Shown: positions 1-12,137, numbered from the stretch's first letter. The stretch is 64,000 nucleotides of DNA from Isoetes taiwanensis (GCA_021234155.1 JAJEKV010000057.1:8646108-8710107), one strand, 5' to 3'. Numbers and translations are program-made. The notes: generated by a model from the sequence alone, not told the origin.

Positions 1-60
1 TTGTAGCAGGGTATTAGTTTGGCAGCAGCCAATTGATTGCGTCATTGACTCGAATTTATA

Positions 61-580
61 TTCATACATCTTTCCTTCAAAAGGAAATAGCAAGAGAACT
101 GGAAATAGTATCTGCAAAAGATTAATTTTTGTTGTCAGTTTGCAGAATGCCAATGACATATTTAAGCTGCTTGCTTGGTTCTTCTCTTATGATTCTTCTC
201 TTATGTTCCGCCCAAAATAGGTCACATCTGGGATAGTTTTGTTTTGCCCAGATTAATGTGGAGGGATTCTCTATTTGCTGCTGAACTATCCGATATAGTG
301 CCAAAAACAAAACCTTGAAGTTCTAGCTAGCCAAACAGGTATTTGTCACCTCCCTAGATATAATCTTTATACATTTTAAAGCGGAGTAAAATAATAGAAC
401 TATAATGTTCTTTTCGTACTATGCTTCAAGATATTAGCTAAATGTAAATATTAGGTTGTTTTCATACATCTTTCCTTCAAAAGGAAATAGCAAGAGAACT
501 GAAAATAGTATCTGCAAAAGATTAATTTCTGTTGTGAGTGTGCAGAATGCCAATGAAATATTTAAGCTGCTTGCTTGGTG
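61..580. repeat. Direct duplication of a ~120-bp unit, 400 bp apart
   Basis: The segment at about 61-180 recurs at about 461-580 with only a few substitutions. Both copies start ttcatacatctttccttc and run to a shared ttaagctgcttgcttggt. The spacer between them differs. No coding signal is visible, so this is either a local duplication or two copies of a dispersed repeat. Confidence 0.8.
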
Positions 581-717
581 ATTTTGGATAGGTATGGATT
601 GCTGCTTGGTGTTCAGCAGGCTTGCATGCACAACACAGTTGTCGGAAAGGAAAGGAGTGCTTCTTGATTTGAACATTTAGGGTCGTTCACATGTTTGTTT
701 GGAAGTGTTGTGGTTCT

Positions 718-1045
718 GCCTAGTCTTGGCAGGGGGTTCAAGGATCAAAGCATGGAGGTGGGGGACACTTTTTGTGTCAGCGACACATGGTGCTTAGGGG
801 GTGCTTTCCGGAGCTATTTTCTTTGTATTTTTAAAAAATATTTTTCTTTTATTTTTTTGATATTTTTCCTTGAAACGCATTCATATTACGCCTTGGAATA
901 CAAAATTTCAGCTTCATCGGAGTTATAGAAAAAAAGATAAAAATAAGTAAAATTTCCCACATTAGGTGCTTAGGGGGTGCTTGGCTGGCGCAAAAATGCC
1001 CCCCAGCTCCATGCTTTGACCCTCAAATCCCCTTAAAAACTGTTT
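718..1045. repeat. MITE-like element with ~75-bp inverted arms
   Basis: The left arm (about 718-800) contains ggatcaaagcatggaggtgg and gtgcttagggggtgct. The right arm (about 962-1040) contains their reverse complements in mirrored order. The core between the arms is AT-rich. The overall size of about 330 bp with long imperfect terminal inverted repeats fits a non-autonomous DNA transposon. I could not fix exact ends or a target-site duplication. Confidence 0.55.
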
Positions 1046-1309
1046 TGTGAGACGATTATATGTTGACCTGTATATTGACTTATTGCAAAGGTTAAACAAT
1101 CTTATGCTGAGGTGGAAAATGGGATTTGGCCCCATCACCGATTTGGTGGACGGTGTAGAATTCATAGGAAGGAATATGTGTGAGAATATTATGTAAATCA
1201 ATGGTCCAAAACAAGCGATAAAGGGAAAACAAGCGATATAAGTTATCAACTCTAAGAGCTATAATCTTATTAAATTTTTGAAGTGTCTATAAGTCACGTT
1301 GATCTCAAC

Positions 1310-1520
1310 GTTCATGAAAGAAGATTCGACACAGAATCCCAAGACAAATATAGAATTAGCATAGTTTAACTAAACTCATATATAAGCTTTCTAAGGGCAA
1401 CAAATGATGCACTTCATACATTCCACTTATATCTACATAATAAAGAATTTTATCAATTTAAATATGGCGAATAACCATGTATTCTTTATATTTATAGGTG
1501 GTTGCCAGTACACAAAATTG
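1310..1520 (+). repeat. Dispersed repeat, inverted copy at 19590-19805
   Basis: About 210 bp containing tatataagctttctaagg and atgcacttcatacattcc match the reverse complement of 19590-19805 closely over the full length. The two copies sit in opposite orientation about 18 kb apart, one on each side of the O-fucosyltransferase and sulfate transporter genes. The element class is unknown. Confidence 0.75.
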
Positions 1521-1649
1521 AAGATTTTAAGCATAGTAGCTTCTAAAGCTTAAACCCATAGCATGCAAATTATTTTTGGAGTCTCAGCTATTTTATTTTA
1601 CAAAACATCTTTAGTAACAATAATTTTCTGACATCCATACATCCTGTTC

Positions 1650-2252
1650 TATTGGAACATTTAGAAGAACCTGAAGTTCGTCAATGTCAGCTTCATACTT
1701 TCTGCCGCATTTATTGGTGATCTCCAAGGCGCTCATGTCATTGCCATTGCAGTACAAAAGAATTGATGCAGGCAACAAGGCTTGCAGGTAACAAGGCTAC
1801 GTAGAAGGTTCCTTGATTTTTGAAGCAAGTATTACTTCAGGGCAAATGTCCTGCAAGACATCTGCGCAGGTTGGATAAAGTTGTGTAGTGAGCATAGTTA
1901 GAATGCAGCTACAATTGGTGCTGGAGAGACAGTTCCAGCCGCAATGATGGGTTACATGCCTGCTTCAAAATCCGTTATTGGAGTTTTTTATCAAGTAAAA
2001 TTTTCGTTTGACATAACCTAAGGGCTAGTTGAATATAGAATCTAAAAGAGGGGCAGAGGATTTTAAAGGAAAAAACATGTACCAGATCAAAAATATTATA
2101 CCGTAGAGACGTCAAATAGGTCAGGATTGCAGTTTTGGGCCACGTTCCATCATTGTTATTAGGCCATAGCCCATGAACGGAACAATCTGCAATGGGTTTT
2201 CCGTGGATGGATAGCAGCAGACGCTCCTCGTGCCGCAGTAAGATCCCGCCCA
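1650..2252 (-). pseudogene. RNase T2 family relic
   Basis: RNase T2 enzymes cleave RNA through two conserved histidine motifs, and in plants they act in vacuoles or are secreted. The minus strand at 2252-2102 reads as one old exon bounded by AG and GT. It carries GSYCGTRSVCCYPS, then HGLWPNNNDGTWP (the first catalytic motif), then NCNPDLFDVST. These three pieces lie in different frames, so the exon has at least two frameshifts. Further downstream (about 1790-1690) a C-terminal-like segment reads LYCNGNDMSALEITNKC, which resembles the end of the domain. I could not find the second catalytic histidine motif. The copy cannot encode a working enzyme. The family call rests on motif order rather than a search. 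Confidence 0.62.
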
Positions 2253-2259
2253 CTAACAA

Positions 2260-3110
2260 AAGATTCTAGTCAATCAGAAAAAATAAAAGGCAACAAGAAC
2301 AAGCACTCATATCCGAGGCACCTAAAGTACGAGGTAGAAAAAATTGAATCCCTAAGATAGGCCCATGGCCTGCGCGACTAGACACATGAACCATCTCCAA
2401 GCTACCCTTTCTAGCGCAAATTTCTTGCCCATTTTTTGCACTACAAAAGAAACCAAATGCTCTAGCTTTTATCAAAAGTAGCCACAATCGGCGCCTGCTC
2501 TTTTGTGCACGCAAAGTGGCCATCCCGTCCATAGCTATAACGCCTTCGTTTTGTAAGCATTGCAACTGCTGCACTCACAAATACAAATGAGATCCAGCTT
2601 ATTGCCGATGAAGAAATTCAAGGATTGCTTCCAGAGGAAGATAACACACGTGGAAGTAAAGAATTTTCTTTTTCTGAATTTAGAAAAACCAAAAATAATG
2701 TACGTGTCAAGCCGTGGGCTCTTCTCAGCCCAGAAATATTAGACATCCATTTTTTAAGAACAAAATAGACTACTTTATATAGGTAGTGAAAATGGCTTCA
2801 TCCCGAAGGTTTTCACAACTATGCAACATCCTCTGTTGCTGAGCGCACTTTTAAAGTTCATTTGGTGCAGTTCTTAATTCTTCTTAAAAGTGTTGTGATT
2901 GACACAGGTAAAAAAATTTCAACCCGAAAAGAGCAAAAGAGACTTGGAAAACAAGAGGCTATAATAAGACGTCGTCATTCTAATTAATTGGGGTTCCCCC
3001 CACTAATAAAGTACAAGACTAAACAAGAATATTCCTCTCTCTATTGATGCAACGATCCACCATGGAGTCGGAGCCTAAAAATCCTCTTTGTGAAGTCTCT
3101 GAATCCGCAA
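2260..3110. other. No gene recognised between RNase T2 relic and O-FucT gene
   Basis: Short open frames occur on both strands, but none shows a known motif or consistent splice sites. The interval probably includes the 3' flank of the O-fucosyltransferase gene that ends at 3111. Confidence 0.5.
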
Positions 3111-6100
3111 CTACACTGCACTTAATGTCCTGTTTTGTGCTCCAATTTGACACATACAATCGGGTGCAGGATATCTATACAGTGAGTATCTAAACCTTCT
3201 AACAGCTGGAGCACCTTGTCTGAGTTGATGTGCAGCAACAGCCTTTGCAGCAAAGTCCTTCCATGTCAGGGAAGTGTTAGAGAAAAGATTTACCAGATAA
3301 GCCTTGTCTGGATGAATCGATTTCTTGGGCCCAAAAAAGTTCTTTGTCCAGTCTGCACAACAATGAAGGAATATCAGTAAGTTATCCAAATCGAAATTTC
3401 AAGATAAACTCATCACATTCACAACTCATCACTTTGACAAAAGTGTTTATCCACAGCAGACACATACAGGATTGAGAAATGACTCACTAAGACGTTCGGA
3501 AAGTTTCCAGCTGCATTGGACATGAAGACGTTACTGTTGAGGAGTACAATAAAATCAAGTGCAGCAAGTTGATGAGAAAACCGAAGGAATGGCTTTAATT
3601 CCTCCCTTGTTGCAAGTGTGAATTTGTTGTCAACATATGGAAACAATTGCCTCAGTGGTTTCATTCTTTGCTCCCCTCCATACAATTCCTTTCAAAATGC
3701 AGAGAGGTGTTAGAGAATTATGACACAAATTTGCAAATTTATAATTTAGTACCTTCCCGGCAATGTAAATAGGAGTTGTGTCTGTAAAACCAAGTGCAGC
3801 TAAGAATAAAGCTAGCTCCTCTGGGGTTAGAGGGCAGCTACCATTCTTCCTTAGATCTTCAGGCTTAAATTGCGCCTTCTTCACCTGGTTCCTGCAATGC
3901 ACACAACTCAAAGTTAAACGAACTTCCTATAGGTGGAACCTCTCTACTTTGGGCTGGATATACTGCCATAGAAACGGTTCTTTACTGATGCAGGCGATCA
4001 TCATGATGGCTACAGAAGTGTTGCATAGAAATCTATCTACTTGAGCACAGGCAATAGAACAAAGCATTTGGTAAAAGTGCATCTGTTTTGGCCTTTGCAC
4101 AACCTACCTAGGAAAACATGACGAAAGCCAGTACATACCTCCAGACATGGTAACGGAATGAAGCAAGAGATTTCCGTTCTGCCCTTCCACCTCCATAGTC
4201 GCAGGCAGAGTGTGCCACCATATCCTTCTCAAATCGTACATGTAATCCAACATAATTACTAGCACTACTCCGTAACAAAGATGAATCTAGTCCAAGCTGC
4301 TTCTTTTCTGCTTCTTCATTCTGTAAAATACTCCATGCCCATTGCCACCAACTAGCGATATCTGATGCATTGCTTGATAGAAGCTGCCTACTTAGTTGAG
4401 AACCTGCTGCCAAAGGTGTTCTTCGTTTATTCCTCATCCTCAGTGTTAACAGCTCCCCTAAATCGCGAATCGGTTTTACGAAACGCAACCCATAGAAGTT
4501 TGCTTTACACCGAAGCCTTGTGATATAGTCTGGTAAATCTTCAAAAGAAAGTTTATGCTCAAATCCATCTATCACCAGCAAGTGATATCTGCAAATTAAA
4601 AGCTTCACTTGTGCTGCATTGATTAAATAATGATGTTCAACTGCTAAATATCTATATAACGGGAAAGTGCAAGAAATATTTCATAATCACACCTTTTGAG
4701 AACTGGAAAAGCATTCTCGAAGTACCATTTCATTGTAGCATGCTTCGGAAGAAAGGTTAAGCAATTTGAGCGTTCTAAACATCGGTTCCAGTAATAACCA
4801 GGAGTACTCCATCTATACTCAGGTGGCAGCTCCCTCACAACTTGCACATCATCCTTCAAATAGGATATAAAGTGATCGACATCATAAATATCCTCAAACT
4901 TGCTAGGGTGGAAAGATATCGCCAAATTAGCATCTACCACATTTTCATATGTATGCCACATTTGAAGCGGATACATTATACCTTGGATCCTTCCAAAAAG
5001 GGTACTCTTTGAAATAGGGGATTAACAGTGTCGCATTCAACAAGCGGGCCACCGCCACAGCATTACACACCTGCAGATGGCTGTAACTATTTCAAGAATC
5101 CTTACACTGCAAAATTAACATGTATAATGTCCAGATATAACACAACTTACGCATATATGTAGTTGAAAAAGCCCTCCACCACAGAAAACTTGAAAGTAGC
5201 CGTTAGCATGATCACTAACTGAATATATCTTCATCAGATGAATTGTCAGACAGAATCAAAACCTATACCTAAGCAGTGTGTGTTCCTTTTCAGCTCAAAC
5301 GTGGAAAAAGTAATTAACTGATTTTTTATCTTCCTATACTTAATAACTGCTGCCAAGTCCTGCCTAAACAGCAATGTGAGAGACAAGACCCTTCCATTTT
5401 CTTTAATCTGTTTCAGGTAATGGATTTGGTCAATATTAGCGCCTTGTTTTATGTTACCTATCTTAGAAACTCAGCAAATACATATTAAAAAGATGCAAAA
5501 GTATTAAAGCTAAGAATCAGTGAAGGTGTTAAAATAGCTCTTTCATCTTATCAAACAACCAATCTCCTTGATAGATTTTACAAACAACCAATTTCCTTGA
5601 TAGACTAAAACAAATCTAAAACCTACATTATGTCAATGCAACAGGATTATTCATAACTTTTGGGAAGGAGTGATAATACATTTCTCCTGTTTCATTTCTG
5701 GACATGGCTTCCATCCATTGTCTCCTGGAGAATCCCACATTCTTGTTTCAGCTGTATGATGCTGCAAAAATATATTCACGACTACAGTTCATGAACAACA
5801 GACTTACTGCCATACCTCCCTTGACAAGCATAAGAATTGAAATCAAGATTCACAGATCCAGGTTTCATGAAGGCAGTCTCAAGATATTTTGTGTGTGCTT
5901 CTAAATTCTGTCCTGGAGTTGGACGCTAAAATCAGGTCAATCCTTTGCAATAATAAAATCTATCGCAGAAGCAACTACAAGAAGCATCAGTTCCTGCAAG
6001 GAGTAAAAAACAAGAAATATTCAACCTAGCTTTAAGTGAACCATGTGATGGTTGTGTACTGCTCCTTTGACGATCAGTTGAATACAATTTAGATGAACTA

Positions 6101-6640
6101 ACATGCTTCAGTTTTTAGCGACATTAAAATTAGAACCATTACCATGAAAGAAGAACTCCGCAGGCTTTCAATAAGATGGACATGCATGGGTCTTGGCGGT
6201 ATATATTCCTGCATTTACCATATTTTAATTAGAAATGCCAGATGATTTGCTGATGTAACATCTAGAACATAATTATTTAGTATTACAACGTGGATTTTAC
6301 GACAAGATTAAAAGTGAGAATACATTAGTGTAATCTCCACTACCAAAATATTAGCATCAAATTTTTCCAAACTTTTCCTCGTCCAAATAAAGAGTCATGC
6401 TTTGGGATCGAACTTCTTACACATACATATGAAAAGGAAATAACTTACAGAAAAAAGATTGTCCTTCCACATCCGATCGACCACTTTGGGTGGCAATTGA
6501 CCCAAATGCAACCCTGACATACTAGCCGCCAGGCCAACAATCGACATCAACAGGGAATTCCATCTAAAGGTACTCGCCCAAGCTCCTGCAAGCAATGCTT
6601 CCCTAAATCTTGATCCCCGAAGTCTTCCAGCCCGCACCAT
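3111..6640 (-). CDS. Plant O-fucosyltransferase family protein (about 12 exons)
   Basis: Golgi GT65/GT106-type glycosyltransferases of this plant family use GDP-fucose or a related sugar nucleotide. Exons as I read them: 6640-6449, 6208-6143, 5993-5979, 5925-5808, 5751-5680, 5218-5151, 5070-4982, 4902-4693, 4588-4139, 3891-3753, 3688-3488, 3352-3111. Introns have GT/AG ends and the codon phases join correctly through exon 11. The start ATG leads into a basic N-terminus and a hydrophobic stretch, which fits a type II membrane anchor. Family motifs follow: VCNAVAVARLLNATLLIPYF, KFEDIYDVDHFI, YVGLHVRFEKDMVAHSACD, NGSCPLTPEELALFLAALGF, YGGEQRMKPLRQLFP and SHQLAALDFIVLLNSNVF. Exon 12 holds the usual C-terminal frame (GPKKSIHPDKAYLVNLF, ending DCMCQIGAQ), but it joins exon 11 one base out of phase. 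This may be a 1-bp loss in a T6 run, a sequencing error or a recent lesion. The 15-nt third exon is the least certain. Confidence 0.85.
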
Positions 6641-6825
6641 TTCTGGACTATAGCGATGCTAGAATAGGACTTGGATTAGAATGAGATTCGGTAAATAGCA
6701 GCATATTTTCGCTCTGAATGTTCAGCAATGGAATATTAAGAGACTGGCAATGTATTGCACCAATGGTGTGTTTATTTTTCTTGTTCTTCTTGCCCTTGGG
6801 GTTGGGGGGTTTTGAAATATGCTTC
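6641..6825 (-). promoter_or_regulatory. Proximal upstream region of the O-FucT gene
   Basis: This is the unique DNA immediately 5' of the O-fucosyltransferase start codon, before the duplicated block begins at 6826. No TATA box can be chosen with confidence. It is listed because any core promoter or 5' leader must lie here or in the adjacent repeated block. Confidence 0.35.
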
Positions 6826-7329
6826 CGCATATAATTGATTGGTGTTCCTGGTCATGGTGTTAGCAACTACATCATTAAAGATAATGGTTTTTTAGGAGGC
6901 TTCTCTAAAGGAGGTGCATCATTTCCTCCAATGTCCACATACCATACCATCTCAGTAACATTGAACATGAGCCCTAGGATTTTCTATTTTCTAATCTAAC
7001 AAAAAAAAAAAAAAAAACTTAAGAAATTCCATCCCAAGGAAGAAAATTTCTGAGCATTTTAAAGCTGAGCTATGGCGTGCGCCACGTTGGTCTGTGGCGT
7101 TAGAATAGCACAAGTAGCTGCAAAAGCTTTGCTTCACAAAGTTTTTTTTTTTGCAGGGTTGCCTAACCCGAGGTGCACACTTTGCTGCAATTCTAGCTAT
7201 GCCACGTGTCCTGCCACGTCAGCTAAAATCACTTTCAGTCGTCCGATTCTCTAATTTCAAATCCTAGGGTCAGGAAAATTAGAAAACCCAAGAAATTCTC
7301 TGCCGGAGTGCTCCTCGGGCTCCTCCTTC
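6826..7329 (+). repeat. Direct repeat copy A (~505 bp) upstream of O-FucT
   Basis: It starts cgcatataattgattggtg and ends ctcctcgggctcctccttc. The same block, with small indels, recurs in the same orientation at 9067-9598. Both copies hold an A run near the middle, a T-rich run and paired ACGT boxes. I could not find matching short flanks or TG/CA ends that would make the pair a clear LTR pair, so segmental duplication is equally possible. Confidence 0.85.
7201..7223. promoter_or_regulatory. Paired ACGT elements (G-box and CACGTC box), copy A
   Basis: The stretch gccacgtgtcctgccacgtc contains CACGTG followed by CACGTC, cores bound by plant bZIP or bHLH factors. The pair is kept in copy B at 9468-9490 with one base fewer between the boxes. 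It is about 560 bp upstream of the O-fucosyltransferase ATG. A regulatory role is inferred from the motifs alone. Confidence 0.4.
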
Positions 7330-8163
7330 TGACTATGGCTATGGCGCCCCAACTACAGTTTGCAGCTCTGCACTAGCTATGGCGCCCTAACTCAGTCGTG
7401 ACGCTTTCTTCTGCTATGGTTGTAAATTTGTGTTATGTTTGTGTGTGCTTATGTTTGTGGTTTCTTGTGGTCGCAGATCTTGTTCTTGATCGGTTTCTAG
7501 GAGCCAGAAATAAAGCATGAAGACTAAAAGAACTGCAGATAAAATAAGAAATGGCTGTAAGAGAAACCCCTATTTACTTATCAGCATGTGGTTCTATTCT
7601 ATTACCATTGCTTGTAGTTGTGCCCTATTAGCAAAAGCCTAGCAAATTGATTTCTATAGTTCCATTTCATCTATTCACATTCTGCCGGAAGCAGGAGGCT
7701 CGATTTTGGTCGCCTAACCATTGTAGTAGTTAAAATAGGCAAAACAAGCTTGCTGGTACGAATTTACATCCTAATTTTGTGTTGATACTGTCAGATGTTT
7801 GTTTCATTTCTCACTCTGTCTTATGAAATATTCCAAGATTCATCACAGTTTTTTGAAGGCTTCCCAACCTCGCTGCAAATCTTCGAGGTACCTCTGAAGC
7901 TTTGTTATTTAAGGAATCTGTTGCTGGGGCTTTGGTCTAACCGGGGTTCAACTCCCTAGCCCATAAATGTTAAATGCTCTGTAAAACTAAAACAAGAAAG
8001 CAGAATGCGAGTCAAAATGCAGGTAGAAATTTTAGAATGCAAGTAAGAATCCAAAGATGCAAGTAAACTTTCGGAATGCAGGTAAGAAATTCTAGAAACT
8101 TGGAATGCAAGCAAGAAGACAGCATCTCATTGGCGGATAAGCCAGAATTAAGCCTAACCAAAC

Positions 8164-9060
8164 TTTACGAAATATATATATATATTTTTTTTTTTTAAGG
8201 ACGACAAGCTTTATTCACTAACTAAAAACTAGAGCAATATAAAATGCAAAGACAGGATTATACCCCAGTGGACAAACCGATCCAACTGAGCACAACAACC
8301 TGCCTATGCAAAAGAATGAATTTGAAGGTAAGCATGCCAGATCAGTACTTTCTTCTCTTGATCAAGAGAAGAACAATTGTAAGCCATAACAATTTTATTT
8401 TGCGCCCACTGAAGAACAATCTCATCTGCAGTATCTACGCCCTTAAAGATAAACAACCTCCTTCTCTTCGGATTGACCATAAAAGCCCGACCATATGCGA
8501 GATGAAAACCTCGTTTAGTAGTTTGGGCCAAGCATCGGGATAGATAGCAAGCAAAATTTCTTTGGCTAGATCGAGGCGATGCCAAATAAGGTCGACAACC
8601 AAGACCATGCCCGCGAAGCCGCTCACCACAAGAAAAACAATGCTCAATACTCTCAACCCTTTCTTTGGCATAAAGGACGAGCTCACGAGATCCGATTATC
8701 CATTTTATGGACTAACACTGTTGACTCACGAGAAGCATCTATGGATCACTTGCCACCACAAAACTACTACTTTGGGATGAAGCAGCTTATCCCATACCCA
8801 TATCCAAACACTTTTCCATTGTGGTTGAGGGACCTGAAGATGCCACCTATTCGATGGAGGCAGGATTTCAGAATGCAGAAGCAATTTATGCACAGAAGAC
8901 ACAAACCGCCCTGGCGGATATCCTGATGGCAACCCCATACGACTACCTCAATCTGTGGACCAGAATCCTGTGGCAACAATGCAGCAATATGATTCCAGAT
9001 TACTCTGTCCCATCTGTACAACAAGAACTTTGTTCTAAATGCTTCCCATGACATGAGATG
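8164..9060 (-). mobile_element. 5'-truncated L1-type LINE 3' fragment
   Basis: On the minus strand, frames between 9050 and 8240 read WIWVWDKLLHPKVVVLWWQV, then a frame-shifted ESIEHCFSCGERLRG. This is the zinc-binding zf-RVT tail found after the reverse transcriptase of plant LINEs. The fragment ends at its 3' side with an AATAAA (seen as tttatt near 8209-8214) and a poly-A/AT tail (8173-8200 on the plus strand). The 7-bp word accaaac occurs at 8157-8163 and 9061-9067, a likely target-site duplication. Several frameshifts make it inactive. Confidence 0.72.
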
Positions 9061-9066
9061 ACCAAA

Positions 9067-9598
9067 CGCATATAATTGATTGGTGTTCGAGCCATGGTGT
9101 TAGCAACTACATCATTAAAGAGAGTGGTTTTTTAGGAGGCTTCTCTAATGGGACATTTCCTGCAATTTTAAGGTGTCCACATACCATGCCATCTCAGTAA
9201 CATTGAATATGAGCCCTAGGATCTTCTGTTTTTTAATCTAACAGTTCAAAAAAAAAAACTTAAGAAATTCCATTCCAAGGAAGAAAATTTTCCAGCATTT
9301 TAAAGCTGAGCTATGGCATGTGCCACATTGGCCTCTGACATTAGAATAGCACAAGTAGCTGCAAGAGCTTTGCTTCACAAAGTCTCTCTCTCTCTCTCTC
9401 CCTTTTTTTTTTTTTTTCCAAAGCAGGGTTGCCTCCGAGATACACACTTTGCTGCAATTCTAGCTATGCCACGTGTCTGCCACGTCAGCTAAAATCATTT
9501 TGAGCCATCCAATTCTCTAATTTTGAATCCTAGGGTCAGGAAAATTAGAAAACCCAAGAAATTCTCTACAGAAGTTTGGCTCCTCGGGCTCCTCCTTC
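9067..9598 (+). repeat. Direct repeat copy B (~530 bp)
   Basis: It matches copy A at 6826-7329 from its first bases to ggctcctccttc. Differences include a CT-dinucleotide run followed by T's near 9382-9418, and small indels. It begins exactly at the right-hand target duplication of the truncated LINE. Confidence 0.85.
9468..9490. promoter_or_regulatory. Paired ACGT elements, copy B
   Basis: CACGTG followed by CACGTC occurs as in copy A, inside the second direct repeat. No gene start is recognised close to this copy. Confidence 0.3.
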
Positions 9599-12109
9599 AT
9601 ATGGTTTTATACCTAGAAAAGGTGATCTGCTTGATATTAAAAAGATACTAGTCAGACTCTTGCTACAAGTGTTTTCCAAATTAACACCTTCGCTGCTTCT
9701 TTTAAGCGCCTTATTAATCAGCTGGGTGGGAACAACTAAGAATACCCCCGAGCTACGAGAAAAAATGTGAGTATCTGTTTTAGGGTAATGAATGTTGAAA
9801 TGTTTCGTTTGGGACTGTGCACATGCAGAGTTTGATTTTGGGTATTTGTACCTTGTTTATACAGACATAAGATTAGGCAACATATTTTGAACTTGTCAAA
9901 AAAACTTCTAGAAAACTTAAAGCAGTCGGGAATTGTGGAGGCGACTTACATGTTGTGCCATAGATTATCAAAATAGCATAAAAAAGTGGATTGTTTTTCC
10001 AGGCAACGATGCTAAGCTTGCCAAGGATTTTCAGACAATGCTTCAAGAATTTGAAAAAGCTCAAAAATAGCCAATGTCAATGGAGGTTGCCCTGGGGCAT
10101 CATATGGATTTTTCCTAAATCAGTTGGAGAACATAGATTTAGTATCTAATTCATGCTCAGTTATCTTTCTTCAAGAGCTTCTAGCTCCTGTTGATGATAT
10201 AGAGGAAATATTTGTAGCAACCTTTACCAGTGATATCTTATGGTAAGGTGTAGGAAAATTGTAATTATTTTTACTCTTCTTTCTTGAAGTTTTTAAAAAA
10301 GGTATTTCCTTGTTGCAGGTTTCTTCATTCAAAAAAATTATCCCCCAGTCTACCCGTGACAGTTGCATGTCATCACTATGAGAAAAGTTGGAGTAGCTCA
10401 CCCGTAGATCGATATGAGTCACCATACCAGGAATGGCCAAATTTCACAGTTGTGTAAGTGATTGCAGCTCTTTAGCTTGAAGTCATGTTGAGCAAGCATT
10501 AAGGCATAGGCATGGAATGCCACAGAAGCGAAGAAGCTTTTCAAGTTATATGTCTGGCATTCTATAAGCAAGGAGTCATTTCTAAATAAGTCACATGTCG
10601 AGCCACACTTTTATGGGAAAGGGGTATAAATGAAGATCAAGTTTCTTATTTCAATGTTGGTTCCATCAGACCAGCAACGCTTCTTACTTAAGGGAACTTT
10701 CTCTGGAACTTCTAATTCCATTACGTGGATGTTTATATAGATGTAACTGTAAATTTTAGATGCCATTTTGAAGAGCTGATAGATTCCAGCATAGGATTTC
10801 TAAATCTATAACCTTCTATTTCTTTAGGAGATAAAATTGGAAAGATATCTCACAAAAAGTTGCCAAAGTTTAAAAGTTGATTTGAGACAGGTAATCAAGT
10901 TTTGAAGGATGAGGGAACAAAAGCTTAAGCATGTATAATTAACAAAATAAGACTTGAAGACAAGTGTATTGCCCAAGTGTAAACAAAAGAACATCTTAAC
11001 AAAGTGCAAACAAAATTCTCCTAATGTTATTCTCTATTTTCTATTGTTATGATATTTCTAGCATATTTACCTATTTAGGCAATAATGCATGAAACACCAC
11101 AAGTTTTTGCATATTCTTTGTTGAGATTTGTTGAATCTGCATGGGTGTGAATGGTGACATTAAAACATGAGAGCATGTCCATGTCAACAAGAAAATGTTC
11201 TGAAGCTGGGACTAAATTAAAAATAAAATAAAAAATAAAGTGGAATGAAAGAATGGAGAAGATTGAAGTACTTGGTTTAGACAATGTGTAACTGGGAATA
11301 ATGTAAGAAGCTTTTCTCAACCTCTTTCCTACTTTGTTATGATTTGTTACACATTGTCTTAAACAATTAATTATTACTTCGTTGTGATTACTTCTATCAT
11401 TATGTCATAAATTTTATATAGCCATACCTAACATGGTTAAAAGGGAAGCGATGTTCTCCCCTCAACCATCTCCCCTCAAAATTTTGATTGAAGTGCTAGC
11501 TAGAACAATAGCAAAAGCAATAAAATGACAACACTTAAGAAGCAACCCAAACTACTTTTGCCTATTGTTATTAGCAAATGCCCTCTATGCAAAATCTTGC
11601 ACCTTCTTAATACACTTCCAACTTACCACCACCTTTAAACATAAACCCGTATTCATATGTTATGTAGTAAATCATGTTTAAAAAGTTTCTATTGCATTTT
11701 TGGTATTCTCAATGGCAAGCTTCATGTTATTTCAAACCTTTGTGTTCTGAAGCAAGTTTTAGAGGACAAGAAAGCTTTAGAAATAAACAGACCCCAAGTT
11801 TTGCTCATGCTTCATGAAATTGTCCACTAGCACCAAGTTTGGACCAACTGCTATTTAAAGGATCTATTTTTGCTTCAATTTTGTCCCACTTCACACATAC
11901 TTCGGCTAAATATTTTATTTCTATGCTGAGAAAGTGACAAAATGATACAAGCTCTAATGTTGCCATATTTACATTGTCAAAAAGCATTATACATTCTAAA
12001 TTAGAGACAAATTTATATATCCATGACATAAAAATAATATCCTTTTATTTGTTCAACTTATATCCATTCCATTGTATTTTTTAGCTTTTGCATTTATGCC
12101 CGATGAAAA
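9599..12109. other. No gene recognised; leads to a Helitron 3' end
   Basis: The region is AT-rich with only short, unconvincing frames on either strand. Because it ends at a plus-strand Helitron 3' terminus (12110-12137), some or all of it may be Helitron cargo. No matching 5' end was found. Confidence 0.45.
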
Positions 12110-12137
12110 GCCCAGCAACGCTGAGCACTTTTTCTAG
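12110..12137 (+). mobile_element. Helitron 3' terminus (plus strand)
   Basis: The hairpin gcccagcaacgctgagc (7-bp stem with one mismatch, AAC loop) is followed after a short T-rich spacer by CTAG, with T next. This is the classic Helitron 3' end. The same hairpin sequence occurs in the minus-strand Helitrons at 38971 and 39143. The 5' end was not identified. Confidence 0.7.

Noticed and set aside
8579-8926. Plus-strand frames at 8244-9051
   Set aside because: They are antisense to the LINE zinc-tail coding sequence on the minus strand.
6826-9598. Reading the 0.5-kb direct repeats as LTRs of a small retrotransposon
   Set aside because: No TG/CA ends, primer-binding site, purine tract or matching target duplication was found, and the interior holds an unrelated truncated LINE.
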